From positions 1 through 36,108 of the forward strand of contig JASHQS010000294.1 in the NCBI GenBank assembly GCA_030038995.1: a stretch of 36,108 nucleotides of DNA, read 5' to 3'. The notes below the pieces were generated by a model that was given only the letters and a program-made list of their open reading frames with translations, was not told the DNA's origin and searched no databases. A program made the position numbers and the translations under genes. The DNA comes from Xanthobacteraceae bacterium. Lineage in GTDB: Bacteria; Pseudomonadota; Alphaproteobacteria; Rhizobiales; Xanthobacteraceae. This document shows, one piece after another, positions 1 through 10,067 of this stretch. Position 1 is the first letter of the stretch. Each line of letters opens with the position of its first letter.

Positions 1-1
1 G

Positions 2-1921
2 CACGCCGCCTTCGCCAATACCCGCGTCGAGGAGCCGGCCGCCGCGCCGCCCGCCGCCGGCAGCCGCGCTGCCGAGCTCATCACCACGACGCTCCTCGTC
101 ATCGCCTGCGTGTTGTCCTGGTACGCGTTCTACGACGTCGGCTTTGCCGGCCACGAGGCGCGGGTGCGGCTGTTCAGCTTCATCAGCTTCGCCGACCTGC
201 ATTCCGACTGGGCGCTGCGCATCGATCCGCTCACCGCCGTGATGCTGGTCGTGGTCACGACGATCTCATCGCTCGTGCATCTGTACTCGATCGGCTACAT
301 GGAGGAGGATCCGTACAAGCCGCGCTTCTTCTCCTATCTGTCGTTCTTCACCTTCGCCATGCTGATGCTGGCGACGGCCGACAATCTGGTGCAGTTGTTC
401 TTCGGCTGGGAAGGCGTCGGGCTCGCGAGCTACCTTCTGATCGGTTTCTGGTACCACAAGCCGGAAGCCAATGCCGCGGCGATCAAGGCCTTCATCGTCA
501 ACCGCGTCGGCGATTTCGGCTTCTCGCTCGGCATTTTTGCGGTGTTCGCGCTCACCGGCGCCGTCGACTTCGACACCATCTTTGCCCAGGCGCCCAGCTT
601 GGCCGGCAAGGTCTATCACTTCCTGAGCTGGGACGTCGATGCACTGACGCTCGTCTGCCTGCTCCTGTTCATGGGCGCGATGGGAAAATCGGCGCAGTTT
701 CTGCTGCACACCTGGCTGCCCGACGCCATGGAGGGGCCGACGCCGGTCTCGGCGCTCATTCATGCCGCCACCATGGTGACCGCCGGCGTGTTCATGGTGG
801 CGCGGCTGTCGCCGCTGTTCTCGCTGTCGCCGGGGGCGTCGGCCGTCGTCATCTTCATCGGCGCCACCACCGCGATGTTCGCCGCCACCGTCGGCCTGGT
901 GCAGAACGACATCAAGCGCATCATCGCCTATTCGACCTGCTCGCAGCTCGGCTACATGTTCGTCGCCATGGGGGTCGGCGCCTATTCGGTCGGCATGTTC
1001 CATCTGTTCACCCACGCCTTCTTCAAGGCGCTGCTGTTCTTGTGCTCCGGCTCGGTGATCATCGCCATGCACCACGAGCAGGACATCCGGCACATGGGCG
1101 GACTGTGGCGCCGGCTGCCGTTCACCTACGCGACCATGCTGATCGGCACCTTGGCGCTCACCGGATTCCCCTTCACCGCCGGCTATTTTTCCAAGGACGC
1201 CATCATCGAGTCGGCGCTCGTCAGCAATAATCCGATGGCGGCTTACGGCTTTGCCATGACGCTCGGCGCCGCGGCGCTGACCGCGTTCTATTCCTGGCGG
1301 CTCATTTTCAAGACCTTCCACGGCGCCCCGCACGACCGCGAACACTACGCGGCGGCGCACGAGACGCCGCTGACCATGCTGGTGTCGCTGGCACTGCTCG
1401 CCATCGGCTCGATCGCCGCCGGCTATCCGGCGCTCGCGGTGTTCACCGGCCACGGCAGCGACGAATTCTTCCGCGGTTCGCTGCAGCTCGGCATCGCCAA
1501 CACGCTGTTCGAAGGCGCCGAGAAGGTGCCGCTGCTGATTTCAATTCTCCCCACGGTGATGATGATCATCGGCTTTCTGATTGCCTGGCAGTTTTATATC
1601 CGCCGGCCGGATTTGCCCGAGGAATTGGCGCGCCAGCAAGCCGTGCTCTACAAGTTCCTGCTCAACAAGTGGTATTTCGACGAAATCTACGATTATCTGT
1701 TGGTCCGCCCGGCGATGTGGCTCGGCCGGCTGCTGTGGAAGGGCGGCGATGGCTTTATCATCGACGGCTTCGGCCCTGACGGGGTATCCGCGCGCGTGCT
1801 CGACGTCACCCGCAATGTTATTCGCCTGCAGACCGGCTATCTCTATCACTACGCCTTTGCCATGCTGATCGGCGTCGCCGCGGCCGTGACCTGGTTCATG
1901 TTCTACGGAGCGCACGGATGA
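2..1921 (+). CDS. nuoL: NADH-quinone oxidoreductase subunit L (5' end cut by window)
   Basis: Membrane-arm, antiporter-like subunit of respiratory complex I, which couples NADH:quinone electron transfer to proton pumping in the inner membrane. The frame is open from base 2, so the true start lies upstream; about 639 residues are visible, against roughly 690 usual in this group (from memory). Family landmarks: [17 protein letters not shown] near 402-455, the [19 protein letters not shown] stretch near 670-735 with the pump lysine, [15 protein letters not shown] near 751, [14 protein letters not shown] near 1013-1054, and [12 protein letters not shown] near 1177. Many hydrophobic helices are evident, and the C-terminal part holds the lateral-helix region (around 1640-1760) and a final membrane segment. 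The stop overlaps the nuoM start (ATGA), so the two are probably translationally coupled. The GTG at 110 is internal, not the start. Confidence 0.97.
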   Translation, partial: HAAFANTRVEEPAAAPPAAGSRAAELITTTLLVIACVLSWYAFYDVGFAGHEARVRLFSFISFADLHSDWALRIDPLTAVMLVVVTTISSLVHLYSIGYMEEDPYKPRFFSYLSFFTFAMLMLATADNLVQLFFGWEGVGLASYLLIGFWYHKPEANAAAIKAFIVNRVGDFGFSLGIFAVFALTGAVDFDTIFAQAPSLAGKVYHFLSWDVDALTLVCLLLFMGAMGKSAQFLLHTWLPDAMEGPTPVSALIHAATMVTAGVFMVARLSPLFSLSPGASAVVIFIGATTAMFAATVGLVQNDIKRIIAYSTCSQLGYMFVAMGVGAYSVGMFHLFTHAFFKALLFLCSGSVIIAMHHEQDIRHMGGLWRRLPFTYATMLIGTLALTGFPFTAGYFSKDAIIESALVSNNPMAAYGFAMTLGAAALTAFYSWRLIFKTFHGAPHDREHYAAAHETPLTMLVSLALLAIGSIAAGYPALAVFTGHGSDEFFRGSLQLGIANTLFEGAEKVPLLISILPTVMMIIGFLIAWQFYIRRPDLPEELARQQAVLYKFLLNKWYFDEIYDYLLVRPAMWLGRLLWKGGDGFIIDGFGPDGVSARVLDVTRNVIRLQTGYLYHYAFAMLIGVAAAVTWFMFYGAHG

Positions 1922-3423
1922 CGAGCTGGCCGATCCTGTCCGTCGTCACGTTCCTGCCGCTCGCCGGCGCGCTGTTCATCGCCTTGCTGCGCGACGATGA
2001 AGCGGGCCTGCGCAACACGCGCTGGGTCGCGCTATGGACCACGCTGGTCACGTTTGCCATTTCGCTGATCCTGGTCTGGCGCTTCGATCCGTCCGTGCCC
2101 GACTTTCAGTTCGTCGAAAAAGCGCCGTGGCTCGGCGGCGCCATCGGCTATTCGATGGGCGTCGACGGCATCTCGCTGCCGTTCGTGATCCTCACCACGG
2201 GCTTGATGCCGATCTGCATCCTGGCGAGCTGGACCGCGATCCGGCGCCGCGTGCGCGCCTACATGATCACGTTTCTGGTGATGGAAACCCTGATGGTCGG
2301 CACGTTCTGCGCGCTCGACCTCGTGCTGTTCTACTTTTTCTTCGAGGGCGGCCTCATTCCGATGTTCCTGATCATCGGCGTGTGGGGCGGCCCGCGCCGC
2401 GTCTATGCGAGCTTCAAGTTCTTCCTCTATACGCTGGTCGGCTCGGTGCTGCTGCTGCTCGCCATCATGGCGATGTACTGGGAGGCCGGTACGGCCGACA
2501 TCCCGACCCTGCTGCATCACGGTTTTCCGCGCAGCCTGCAGACCTGGGCATTCCTCGCCTTTTTGGCCTCGTTCGCCGTCAAGCTGCCGATGTGGCCGGT
2601 CCATACCTGGCTGCCCGACGCCCATGTCGAGGCGCCGACCGCCGGCTCGGTGATCCTCGCCGCGATCCTCCTCAAGATGGGCGGCTACGGCTTTTTGCGC
2701 TTTTCGCTGCCGATGTTCCCGGAAGCCTCGCAGCATCTGGCGCCGCTGATTTATGCGCTCTCCGTCATCGCCATCGTCTACACCTCGCTGGTCGCCTTGA
2801 TGCAGGAGGACTGGAAAAAGCTGATCGCCTATTCGTCGGTGGCGCATATGGGCTTCGTCACCATGGGGCTGTTCGCGGTAACGGCCCAGGGCATTTCCGG
2901 CGGTATTTTTCAAATGCTGTCGCACGGCATCGTTTCGGCCGCTTTGTTCCTCTGCGTCGGCGTCGTCTACGACCGCATGCACACGCGCGAGATCGCCGCC
3001 TATGGCGGGCTGGTCAACCGCATGCCGCTCTACGCCTTCGTCTTCATGGTGTTCGCGCTCGCCAATGTCGGCCTGCCCGGCACCTCCGGCTTTGTCGGCG
3101 AGTTCCTGACGCTGATCGGCACCTTCCGCGTCAACAATTGGGTGGCGACGCTGGCCACGCTCGGCACCATCCTGTCCGCCGGCTACATGCTGTGGCTCTA
3201 CCGCAAGGTGATCTTCGGCAAGCTGGAGAAGGCCAGCCTCGCCGCCATCCGCGACATCGGCTGGCGCGAGATGATCGTGTTCGCGCCGCTTATCATCATC
3301 ACCATCCTGATCGGCGTCTATCCGAAGCCCGTGCTCGATTTTTCCGCGGCCTCGGTGACGCAGTTGATCGACAATTACCACCATGCGCTCGCCGGCGCGC
3401 AGACGGCGGCGCTGGCGAGGTGA
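1918..3423 (+). CDS. nuoM: NADH-quinone oxidoreductase subunit M
   Basis: Second antiporter-like proton-channel subunit of complex I, an inner-membrane protein of 501 residues, which is full family length. Visible landmarks are [20 protein letters not shown] (conserved glutamate of TM5), [20 protein letters not shown] (lysine and [16 protein letters not shown]), [20 protein letters not shown], and [12 protein letters not shown]. The start ATG at 1918 overlaps the nuoL stop by four bases, and nuoN begins four bases after the stop, the standard nuoLMN order. The family assignment is secure. Nothing is missing from the motifs I can see. Confidence 0.98.
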   Translation: MTSWPILSVVTFLPLAGALFIALLRDDEAGLRNTRWVALWTTLVTFAISLILVWRFDPSVPDFQFVEKAPWLGGAIGYSMGVDGISLPFVILTTGLMPICILASWTAIRRRVRAYMITFLVMETLMVGTFCALDLVLFYFFFEGGLIPMFLIIGVWGGPRRVYASFKFFLYTLVGSVLLLLAIMAMYWEAGTADIPTLLHHGFPRSLQTWAFLAFLASFAVKLPMWPVHTWLPDAHVEAPTAGSVILAAILLKMGGYGFLRFSLPMFPEASQHLAPLIYALSVIAIVYTSLVALMQEDWKKLIAYSSVAHMGFVTMGLFAVTAQGISGGIFQMLSHGIVSAALFLCVGVVYDRMHTREIAAYGGLVNRMPLYAFVFMVFALANVGLPGTSGFVGEFLTLIGTFRVNNWVATLATLGTILSAGYMLWLYRKVIFGKLEKASLAAIRDIGWREMIVFAPLIIITILIGVYPKPVLDFSAASVTQLIDNYHHALAGAQTAALAR

Positions 3424-3427
3424 GACC

Positions 3428-4861
3428 ATGAGCGCAGCGGCGTATCCCGCGATCCTGCCGGTGCTGCCCGAGATCGTGCTCGGGCTCGGCGCCATGGCGC
3501 TGCTCATGGTCGGCGTATTCCGCGGCGCCGCTAGCGTCCGCGTCATCGATTTCGCCTCGATAGCGCTCCTTGCGGTCGCCGGCGCCGTGCTCTTGGCGCT
3601 GCCCGGCGGGCGCCTCGTGAGCTTCGGCGGCAGTTTTGTCGTCGACGATTTTGCCCGCTTTCTCAAAATTTTGGCGCTGATCGGCTCGGCTGCCGCCATT
3701 GCCATGTCGGTCGACTACGCGCAACGCGAGCGCCAGCAGCGCGTCGAATATTCCGTGCTCATTCTGCTGTCCACGCTCGGCATGCTGATGCTGATCTCGG
3801 CCGCCGACCTGATCGCGCTTTATCTCGGCCTCGAACTGATGAGCCTGCCGCTTTACGTCGTCGCCGCGAGCCACCGCGATTCGCTGCGCTCGACCGAAGC
3901 CGGGCTGAAATATTTCGTGCTCGGCGCGCTGTCGTCCGGCATGCTGCTCTACGGCGCGTCGCTGATCTACGGCTTCACCGGCACGGTGAGCTTTCCCGGC
4001 ATTGCCCAGGCCGCGGCGCAAGGCGGCATCGGCCTGATCTTCGGCCTCGTCTTTCTGTTCGCCGGCTTCTGCTTCAAGGTTGCCGCGGTGCCGTTTCACA
4101 TGTGGACGCCGGACGTTTACGAGGGCGCGCCGACGCCGGTCACCGCGTTCTTCGCCGCCGCGCCCAAGGTTGCCGGCATCGCCATGTTCGTGCGCGCCGC
4201 CGTGGCGGCGTTTCCCGGCATCACCAACGAATGGCAGCAGATCCTGGTCTTCGTCGCCATCGCCTCGATGCTGCTCGGCGCCTTCGCCGCCATCGGCCAG
4301 CGCAATTTCAAGCGGCTGATGGCCTATTCGTCGATCGGCCATATGGGCTACGCGCTGATCGGCCTTGCCGCCGGCACGCCGGAGGGCGTGCAGGGCGTGC
4401 TCCTTTACATGGCGATCTACATCACCATGACGCTCGGCGTTTTCGCCGTCATCCTGGCCATGCGGCGCTCGACCGGCATGGTGGAATCGATCGACCAGCT
4501 CGCCGGGCTTGGCCGCACCCATCCGACCATGGCGTTTTTGTTGGCGATGCTGCTGTTCTCGATGGCCGGGGTACCGCCGCTCGCCGGCTTTTTCGCCAAG
4601 TTCTACGTCTTCCTCGCCGCCATCAAGGCCGGCCTCTACGTGCTGGCGGTGATTGGCGTGCTGGCGAGCGTGGTCGGCGCCTATTATTATCTCGCCATCG
4701 TCAAGATCATGTATTTCGACGAAGCGGCCGAAGGTTTTTATCCCATGCCCATTGAATTGCGGATCGTGCTCGCGGCGTGCGGCCTGTTCAACATCCTGTT
4801 CTTCGTCTATCCCGGGCCGCTGGTCGGCGCGGCAAGCGCCGCCGCCCATTCGCTGTTCTGA
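3428..4861 (+). CDS. nuoN: NADH-quinone oxidoreductase subunit N
   Basis: Third antiporter-like subunit and last gene of the complex I operon; 477 residues, normal for NuoN. The frame extends upstream to 3383, but ATG 3428 (protein starts [10 protein letters not shown]) sits four bases after the nuoM stop and matches the family N-terminus. Landmarks are [16 protein letters not shown] (conserved glutamate), [20 protein letters not shown] (lysine plus the [13 protein letters not shown] signature), [20 protein letters not shown], and [16 protein letters not shown]. Multiple membrane helices span the whole length. The stop shares its last base with the birA ATG (TGATG), so birA is probably translated by re-initiation from this operon. 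Confidence 0.98.
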   Translation: MSAAAYPAILPVLPEIVLGLGAMALLMVGVFRGAASVRVIDFASIALLAVAGAVLLALPGGRLVSFGGSFVVDDFARFLKILALIGSAAAIAMSVDYAQRERQQRVEYSVLILLSTLGMLMLISAADLIALYLGLELMSLPLYVVAASHRDSLRSTEAGLKYFVLGALSSGMLLYGASLIYGFTGTVSFPGIAQAAAQGGIGLIFGLVFLFAGFCFKVAAVPFHMWTPDVYEGAPTPVTAFFAAAPKVAGIAMFVRAAVAAFPGITNEWQQILVFVAIASMLLGAFAAIGQRNFKRLMAYSSIGHMGYALIGLAAGTPEGVQGVLLYMAIYITMTLGVFAVILAMRRSTGMVESIDQLAGLGRTHPTMAFLLAMLLFSMAGVPPLAGFFAKFYVFLAAIKAGLYVLAVIGVLASVVGAYYYLAIVKIMYFDEAAEGFYPMPIELRIVLAACGLFNILFFVYPGPLVGAASAAAHSLF

Positions 4862-5679
4862 TGCGGCTTGATCCGGAAGCCGACGCTGCAGGCTTCCGCT
4901 TGGCGACGCACGACGTTTTGCCATCGACCAACGCGGCGGCTCTGCGCCATGCCGCGGAGCACGCGGGCGACGCGCGGCCGTTATGGATCGTCGCGCGCGC
5001 GCAGACGCAAGGCCGTGGCCGGCGCGGCCATCCATGGGTCTCGCCGCGCGGCAATCTCCATGCCACGCTGTTGCTCGGCGATCCGGCGCCGCCGTCCCGC
5101 GCGCCCGAATTGTCCTTCGTCGCTGCGCTTGCCGTTTATGATGCGCTCGCCGACCGCGCGCCCATTGTGGCGCGGCGGCTGGCGCTGAAATGGCCCAATG
5201 ACGTGCTCTGCGGCGGCGAAAAACTTGCCGGCATCTTGCTCGAGGGCTGCATGCTCGGGCAAAAGATTGCCGTAGCGATCGGCATCGGCGTGAACTGCAG
5301 GCATCATCCGGCGCCGACGAGTTACCCCGCCACCGATCTGGCCGCAGGCGGTGCGAACGTAAGCGCCGACGAACTGTTCACGGCGCTGTCCGCCGCGATG
5401 CTGCGCCGCCTCGGGCAATGGCGGAGCGGCGCCGGCTTTGCCGCTATTCGCCGCGATTGGCTTCTCCGCGCCGCCGGTATCGGCGAGCCTATGCGCGTGC
5501 GGCTGCCTGACCGCGAGATTTTGGGCCGTTGCGAAGGCCTCGACGACAGCGGCTGCCTGTTGCTGCGTCGCGCCGACGGCGCGTTGCAAACCATCGCCGC
5601 CGGCGAAGTTTTTGCGCTCGCCGGCGATGCCGCGCGCGATTCTCATCACCAGCGGATATTGGCCGATGGCGCAGACTGA
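4861..5679 (+). CDS. birA: Biotin--[acetyl-CoA carboxylase] ligase (monofunctional BirA)
   Basis: Activates biotin with ATP to biotinyl-AMP and attaches it to a lysine of biotin carboxyl carrier proteins (acetyl-CoA, propionyl-CoA and pyruvate carboxylases); cytoplasmic. 272 residues. Visible motifs: the adenylate-binding loop GRGRRG (residues 51-56) followed by HPWVSPRGNLHATLLL, the catalytic block LALKWPNDVLCGGEKLAGIL (about 108-126), and IAVAIGIGVNCRHHP. The N-terminal helix-turn-helix of E. coli BirA is absent, so this is an enzyme only and not a biotin-operon repressor. I chose ATG 4861 because it is fused to the nuoN stop and the conserved domain starts at once; the upstream extension to 4777 lies inside nuoN. 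Placement after nuoN is common in alphaproteobacteria. Confidence 0.95.
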   Translation: MRLDPEADAAGFRLATHDVLPSTNAAALRHAAEHAGDARPLWIVARAQTQGRGRRGHPWVSPRGNLHATLLLGDPAPPSRAPELSFVAALAVYDALADRAPIVARRLALKWPNDVLCGGEKLAGILLEGCMLGQKIAVAIGIGVNCRHHPAPTSYPATDLAAGGANVSADELFTALSAAMLRRLGQWRSGAGFAAIRRDWLLRAAGIGEPMRVRLPDREILGRCEGLDDSGCLLLRRADGALQTIAAGEVFALAGDAARDSHHQRILADGAD

Positions 5680-7336
5680 ATTTGTTTTCGCGCCGCTCGG
5701 CGGCATCGGCGAGATCGGGATGAACCTCTCGATCTACGGCTTTGGCGACGGGCGCCGCCGGCAATGGCTCATCGTCGATTGCGGCGTGTCGTTCGCGGCC
5801 GAGGAGCAGTTGCCGGGCATCGATCTGATCATGCCCGACATCCGCTACCTCGTGGAAGAGCGCAAGACCATCGTCGGCCTCGTGCTCACCCACGGCCACG
5901 AGGACCACATGGGCGCGCTGATCGATCTGTGGCCTCGGCTCAATAACGTGCCGATCTACGCGACCCCGTTCACGGCTGCGTTGTTCGAGGCCAAGCGGCT
6001 CGGCGAGCCGGGCGCGCCGCAAATTCCCGTCAACGTCGTGCCGCTGCGCGGCCGTTTGACGCTCGGTCCGTTCGCCGTCGAATTCATCAGCGTCGCCCAC
6101 TCCATCCCCGAATCCAACGCGCTCGCCATCCGCACCGCCGCCGGCACCGCGCTGCATACCGGCGACTGGAAGATCGATCCGACCCCGCTCGCCGGCTCCA
6201 AGACCGACGCGGCGCGGCTTGCCGCGCTCGGCAACGAGGGCGTGCTGGCGCTGATCGGCGATTCGACCAACGCGGTGCGCGACGGCCGCTCGCCGTCCGA
6301 GGCCGACGTCGCCAAGACCATTGCCGAATTGGTGCGCACCGCGCCCGCCCGCGTCGCGGTGACCACCTTTGCCTCCCATGTCGACCGAATCCGCGCCGTG
6401 GCCGCCGCCGCCCGCGCCGCCGGCCGCGAAGTCGTCGTCGTCGGTCGCGCCATGGAGCGCGTGGTGCAGGTCGCGCGCGAGACCGGCTATCTCGACGGCG
6501 TGCAGGAGTTCCGCGGCGCCGACACCTACGGCTATCTGCCGCCCGACAAGGTGTTGGCGCTGTGCACCGGCAGCCAGGGCGAGCCGCGCGCGGCGCTGGC
6601 GCGTATCGCCGAGGACGAGCATCCCGAAGTGGCGCTGTCCGCGGGCGACCGCGTGATCTTTTCCTCGCGCGCCATTCCGGGCAACGAGAAGGCCGTGGAC
6701 CGGGTGATCAACGGCCTCATCGCGCAGGGCGTCGAAGTCATCACCGACCGCACCCATTTGGTCCACGTCTCCGGCCATCCGCGCCGCGCCGAACTTTTGG
6801 ACATGATCGGCTGGGTGAAGCCCCAAATTCTCATTCCGGCGCACGGCGAGGCGCTGCATCTCGCCGAGCATGCCGCGCTGGCGCGGCGCGCCGGCGTGCC
6901 GCAGGTCCTTGTTTGCCGCAACGGCGATCTGGTGCGGCTCGCGCCCGGGCCGGCCGAAATCATCGACGAGATTCCGTCCGGCCGCCTCTACAAGGACGGC
7001 GCGCTCCTCATCAATGCCGAAACGCGCACCGTCGCCTCGCGCCGCCGCCTGAGTTTTTCCGGCGCCGTCAGCGTGGCGCTGGCTTTGACCGCTAACGGCG
7101 CGCTCGCCGCCGATCCCGAGATCGAGCTGTTCGGCATTCCGGAAACCGATGCCTCGGGCGCGCTCTTCGCCGCTATCGCGCGCGACGTGGCCGAGGAGGC
7201 TTTCGAATCCATGCCGAAACCGCGCCGGCGCGATCCCGATGCCGTCGCCGAGGCGGTGCGCGGCGCGGTGCGCTCGGCCATCGCGCAGCGTTGGAATAAA
7301 AAGCCGATCTGCCACGTGCACGTGCTCGTGGTTTAA
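5666..7336 (+). CDS. rnj: Ribonuclease J (metallo-beta-lactamase / beta-CASP)
   Basis: 5'-to-3' exo- and endoribonuclease for rRNA maturation and mRNA turnover in the cytoplasm. 556 residues, normal for the family. The zinc-binding motif HGHEDH (residues 76-81) follows VGLVLTH; further metal ligands lie in ISVAHSIPES and the TGDWK segment (around nt 6158-6172). The beta-CASP domain shows GDSTNA near nt 6258 and CTGSQGEPRAAL near nt 6560, and the HVSGHPRR stretch near nt 6760 is the conserved beta-CASP histidine motif. I chose ATG 5666 (MAQTEFVFAPLGGIGEIGMN) because homology begins exactly there; it overlaps the end of birA by 14 bases in another frame. The frame upstream to 5438 is only open by chance. 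Confidence 0.96.
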   Translation: MAQTEFVFAPLGGIGEIGMNLSIYGFGDGRRRQWLIVDCGVSFAAEEQLPGIDLIMPDIRYLVEERKTIVGLVLTHGHEDHMGALIDLWPRLNNVPIYATPFTAALFEAKRLGEPGAPQIPVNVVPLRGRLTLGPFAVEFISVAHSIPESNALAIRTAAGTALHTGDWKIDPTPLAGSKTDAARLAALGNEGVLALIGDSTNAVRDGRSPSEADVAKTIAELVRTAPARVAVTTFASHVDRIRAVAAAARAAGREVVVVGRAMERVVQVARETGYLDGVQEFRGADTYGYLPPDKVLALCTGSQGEPRAALARIAEDEHPEVALSAGDRVIFSSRAIPGNEKAVDRVINGLIAQGVEVITDRTHLVHVSGHPRRAELLDMIGWVKPQILIPAHGEALHLAEHAALARRAGVPQVLVCRNGDLVRLAPGPAEIIDEIPSGRLYKDGALLINAETRTVASRRRLSFSGAVSVALALTANGALAADPEIELFGIPETDASGALFAAIARDVAEEAFESMPKPRRRDPDAVAEAVRGAVRSAIAQRWNKKPICHVHVLVV

Positions 7337-7342
7337 TTTCGT

Positions 7343-7364
7343 CTTCAGGAACAAGCCCCTGAAG
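7343..7364 (+). terminator. Weak hairpin after RNase J gene
   Basis: A perfect 7-bp inverted repeat CTTCAGG/CCTGAAG with an 8-base loop lies between the RNase J stop and the epimerase start. There is no U-run after it, so it could be a weak terminator, an mRNA 3'-end stabiliser, or chance. Confidence 0.3.
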
Positions 7365-7390
7365 CACGCCCTTTGCAGAGACGGACAACC

Positions 7391-7795
7391 ATGATCGGCC
7401 GGCTCAATCACGTCGCCATTGCGGTGCCCGATCTCGCCAAGGCGGCGGCGGTGTATCGCGACAGCCTCGGCGCCGAAATTTCGGCCGCCGTGCCGCAGCC
7501 CGAACATGGCGTCACCACCGTGTTCGTCACGCTGCCGAATACCAAGATCGAGCTGATCGCGCCGCTCGGCGACGATTCGCCGATCGCCAGGTTCCTGCAG
7601 CGCAATCCCGACGGCGGCATGCACCACGTCTGCTACGAAGTGCCCGATATCCGCGCCGCGCGCGATGCGCTAACGGCAGCCGGGGCGCGCATCCTCGGCG
7701 ATGGCGAGCCGAAGATCGGCGCCCATGGCAAGCCGGTCCTGTTCCTGCATCCTAAGGATTTTGCCGGCACGCTGGTCGAGCTGGAACAAGCCTGA
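7391..7795 (+). CDS. mce: Methylmalonyl-CoA epimerase
   Basis: Interconverts (2R)- and (2S)-methylmalonyl-CoA in propionyl-CoA catabolism, between propionyl-CoA carboxylase and methylmalonyl-CoA mutase. 134 residues, a single vicinal-oxygen-chelate (glyoxalase-like) unit. Metal ligands are recognisable: His in GRLNHVAIAVPDL near the N-terminus, His in GGMHHVCYEV, and Glu in the final LVELEQA. KPVLFLHPKDFAGTLVE is the standard C-terminal block. I chose ATG 7391 (MIGRLNHVAI) because the core fold begins there; an upstream TTG at 7373 would add six unconserved residues. The neighbour order rnj-mce-DUF1467-proS is a familiar alphaproteobacterial one. Confidence 0.95.
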   Translation: MIGRLNHVAIAVPDLAKAAAVYRDSLGAEISAAVPQPEHGVTTVFVTLPNTKIELIAPLGDDSPIARFLQRNPDGGMHHVCYEVPDIRAARDALTAAGARILGDGEPKIGAHGKPVLFLHPKDFAGTLVELEQA

Positions 7796-7807
7796 ACGCG
7801 GCAAAAA

Positions 7808-8077
7808 ATGTCGAAGGCCACGGCGGTTGCGATCTTCTTTCTGATCTGGTGGGTGGTGCTGTTCGCGGTGCTGCCGTGGGGGGTGCGCAGCCAGCACGAG
7901 GGCGACGCGATCGTGCCCGGTACCGATCCGGGCGCGCCGGTGCTGCCGAATCTCGGCCGCAAGCTTTTCTGGACGACGCTGGTCGCGGGCGTCCTTTTTG
8001 CCGCGTGCTACCTCGTTTACGTCCATCGGCTGGTGACGCTCGACGGCCTGTTGGCGCCGTTCGGCCTGCATGACTAA
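7808..8077 (+). CDS. DUF1467 family two-helix membrane protein
   Basis: Small inner-membrane protein of 89 residues and unknown function. Two hydrophobic segments are visible, about residues 6-26 (AVAIFFLIWWVVLFAVLPWG) and 53-72 (TTLVAGVLFAACYLVYV), joined by a polar loop containing GVRSQHEGDAIVPGTDPGAP, which is the conserved DUF1467 signature. It starts 12 bases after the epimerase stop and is the usual last gene before proS in alphaproteobacteria, so it is probably co-transcribed with mce. No role is established for the family that I know of. Confidence 0.88.
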   Translation: MSKATAVAIFFLIWWVVLFAVLPWGVRSQHEGDAIVPGTDPGAPVLPNLGRKLFWTTLVAGVLFAACYLVYVHRLVTLDGLLAPFGLHD

Positions 8078-8532
8078 GTACATGGGAAAGAATGGCAGAC
8101 TAATGACTTGCGGCCGAATCCTGAAGCGCTTTTTAAGCGGCTCGGAAAGGCCGGCATTCTCCCGCGAAAAGAAAGGCAGGACCGAAGCCCTGCCTTAATT
8201 CTCCTCGTCTGGACCGCTGTCCGCGCCGCATTTCCAGGTCTAAGGCAACCTGATTCGGCGGGGCTGGCGCGTTTGGCGCCGTGCGAGTCATCCTCCCAAG
8301 ACTCGGACCGCCATCGCGGAACCGCCGCGTCTACACGCGCGGCATTCGCCATGGCTTTGCGTAGTGGTAATTGATCTTTTTCCGCTTGTCATCAGCCTGC
8401 CGGCGGCTGCGCAAAAAAAGCGAAACGAGAGCCGTTGTGCTCTGCCGTTGAATCGGGTTTGTAGCCCCTGGTCTTGGTCGCGCCGTTGCGGCTTGGCTGC
8501 CCGACCCGCCCATTCCCAACCCCGATAGCGGC
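8078..8532. other. 455-base gap before proS
   Basis: No convincing gene. The short frames here (for example 8108-8374 on + and 8074-8352 on -) lack the strong third-position GC bias and family resemblance of real genes nearby. One candidate terminator hairpin lies at 8173-8196. The remaining sequence is somewhat AT-richer near 8370-8420, where a proS promoter could lie, but I cannot pick convincing -35/-10 boxes. I see no tRNA or CRISPR repeat. Confidence 0.5.
8173..8196 (+). terminator. Candidate terminator after mce-DUF1467
   Basis: A perfect 8-bp inverted repeat AAGGCAGG/CCTGCCTT with an 8-base loop is followed by AATTCTCC. It lies about 95 bases past the DUF1467 stop. The stem is flanked by A/T pairs, but the U-tract is short, so termination efficiency is uncertain. 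Confidence 0.45.
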
Positions 8533-9855
8533 ATGCGCCTGTCCCGCTACTTTCTGCCGATCCTGCGCGAGACGCCCAAGGAAGCCGAGATCGCGTCCCA
8601 TCGGCTGATGCTGCGCGCCGGCATGATCCGCCAGGAAGCCGCCGGCATCTACTCGTTCCTGCCGCTCGGCTTGCGCGTGCTGCAGAAGATTTGCCGGATC
8701 GTGCGCGAGGAGCAGGACCGCTCCGGCGCCATCGAGCTGCTCATGCCGACCATTCAGCCCGCCGAGCTTTGGCGCGAAAGCAGCCGCTACGAGGCCTACG
8801 GCAAGGAGATGCTGCGCATCGAGGACCGCCACGACCGCGACATGCTGTACGGCCCGACCAACGAGGAGATGATCACCGCGATCTTCCGCAGCTATGTGCG
8901 ATCCTACAAGGATTTGCCGCTCAACCTCTACCACATCCAGTGGAAGTTCCGCGACGAGGTGCGGCCGCGCTTCGGGCTGATGCGCGGGCGCGAGTTCCTC
9001 ATGAAGGACGCCTATTCGTTCGACGTCGATTTCGCCGGCGCCAAGCATGCCTATAACCGCATGTTCGTCGCCTACTTGCGCACCTTCGCCCGCATGGGGT
9101 TGCGCTCGATCCCGATGGTGGCGGAAAGCGGCCCGATCGGCGGCAATCTCTCCCACGAATTCATCATTCTGGCCGAGACCGGCGAGAGCGAGGTGTTTTG
9201 CCACCGCGATTATCTGAATTTCGAAGTGCCCGGGCCCAAGGTCGATTTCGACAACGTCGCGGAACTTCAGGCCATCGTCGAGCAGTGGACCTCGCTGTAC
9301 GCCGCCACCTCGGAAAAGCACGACGCCGCGGCGTTCGCCGGCTTGCCCGCGGAAAAGCGTGTCTCGGCCCGCGGCATCGAGGTCGGCCATATCTTCTATT
9401 TCGGCACCAAATATTCGGCGCCGATGAAAGCGCTGGTGGCAGGCCCGGACGGCGTCGAGCGGCCGGTCCACATGGGCTCCTACGGGATCGGCCCGAGCCG
9501 GCTCGTCGGCGCCGTCATCGAGGCCTTTCACGACGAAGCCGGCATCAAATGGCCGGAACCGGTGGCGCCGTTCCGGGTGATGATCCTCAACCTCAAGCAG
9601 GGCGCGGCCGAAACCGGCGCGGCGTGCGAAAAGCTCTACGCGGCGCTCGCCGCCAAAGGCATCGAGGCGCTCTACCACGATCTCGACGAGCGGCCCGGCG
9701 CCAAGTTCGCCACCGCCGACCTCATCGGCATTCCCTGGCAGATCCTGGTCGGCCCGCGCAGCCTCGCCGAGGGCAAAGTCGAGGTGAAGCGGCGCGCCGA
9801 CGGCACCCGGGAACTGATGAGCCCGGCCGCGGCGCTGGCGCGCTTTTCGGCATGA
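8533..9855 (+). CDS. proS: Prolyl-tRNA synthetase, short alphaproteobacterial type
   Basis: Class II aminoacyl-tRNA synthetase charging tRNA-Pro; cytoplasmic. 440 residues, against about 570 for the E. coli enzyme, because the editing (INS) domain between motifs 2 and 3 is absent; this is the normal alphaproteobacterial form. Visible: the N-terminal block [19 protein letters not shown], motif 1 around [20 protein letters not shown], motif 2 as [20 protein letters not shown] followed by MKDAYSFD, motif 3 near [15 protein letters not shown], and a C-terminal anticodon-binding domain ([13 protein letters not shown] to ELMSPAAAL). In related genomes lolC and lolD follow directly; here a foreign-looking cassette intervenes. 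Confidence 0.97.
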   Translation: MRLSRYFLPILRETPKEAEIASHRLMLRAGMIRQEAAGIYSFLPLGLRVLQKICRIVREEQDRSGAIELLMPTIQPAELWRESSRYEAYGKEMLRIEDRHDRDMLYGPTNEEMITAIFRSYVRSYKDLPLNLYHIQWKFRDEVRPRFGLMRGREFLMKDAYSFDVDFAGAKHAYNRMFVAYLRTFARMGLRSIPMVAESGPIGGNLSHEFIILAETGESEVFCHRDYLNFEVPGPKVDFDNVAELQAIVEQWTSLYAATSEKHDAAAFAGLPAEKRVSARGIEVGHIFYFGTKYSAPMKALVAGPDGVERPVHMGSYGIGPSRLVGAVIEAFHDEAGIKWPEPVAPFRVMILNLKQGAAETGAACEKLYAALAAKGIEALYHDLDERPGAKFATADLIGIPWQILVGPRSLAEGKVEVKRRADGTRELMSPAAALARFSA

Positions 9856-9893
9856 ACCTGTGCGCTGCCGTGCGGCATTTCGACGATTCCGGG

Positions 9894-9914
9894 CTTGAAA
9901 GCGCCGGTTTCAAG
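9894..9914 (+). terminator. Hairpin after proS
   Basis: A perfect 7-bp inverted repeat CTTGAAA/TTTCAAG with a 7-base loop lies 39 bases past the proS stop, at the point where composition becomes AT-richer. No U-run follows, so it may be a weak terminator or an operator for the next genes. A second small palindrome (TGATG-TTG-CATCA) lies at 9933-9945. Confidence 0.35.
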
Positions 9915-10067
9915 TAACGTGGACTATCGCATTGATGTTGCATCATAATCAGCAGAAGTTTCCCGTTTTCCCATTTCCGCTCGTCTGGAGTGTGCAGATT
10001 AACGTCGCATTAGCATCGAATCGGCCGGTGTGCTTGACTGTACGAGTTTAGAGAACAAAATGAGAAC

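Noticed and set aside
8108-8374. 88-codon frame upstream of proS
   Set aside because: It crosses the candidate terminator at 8173-8196, lacks third-position GC bias and has no recognisable motif.
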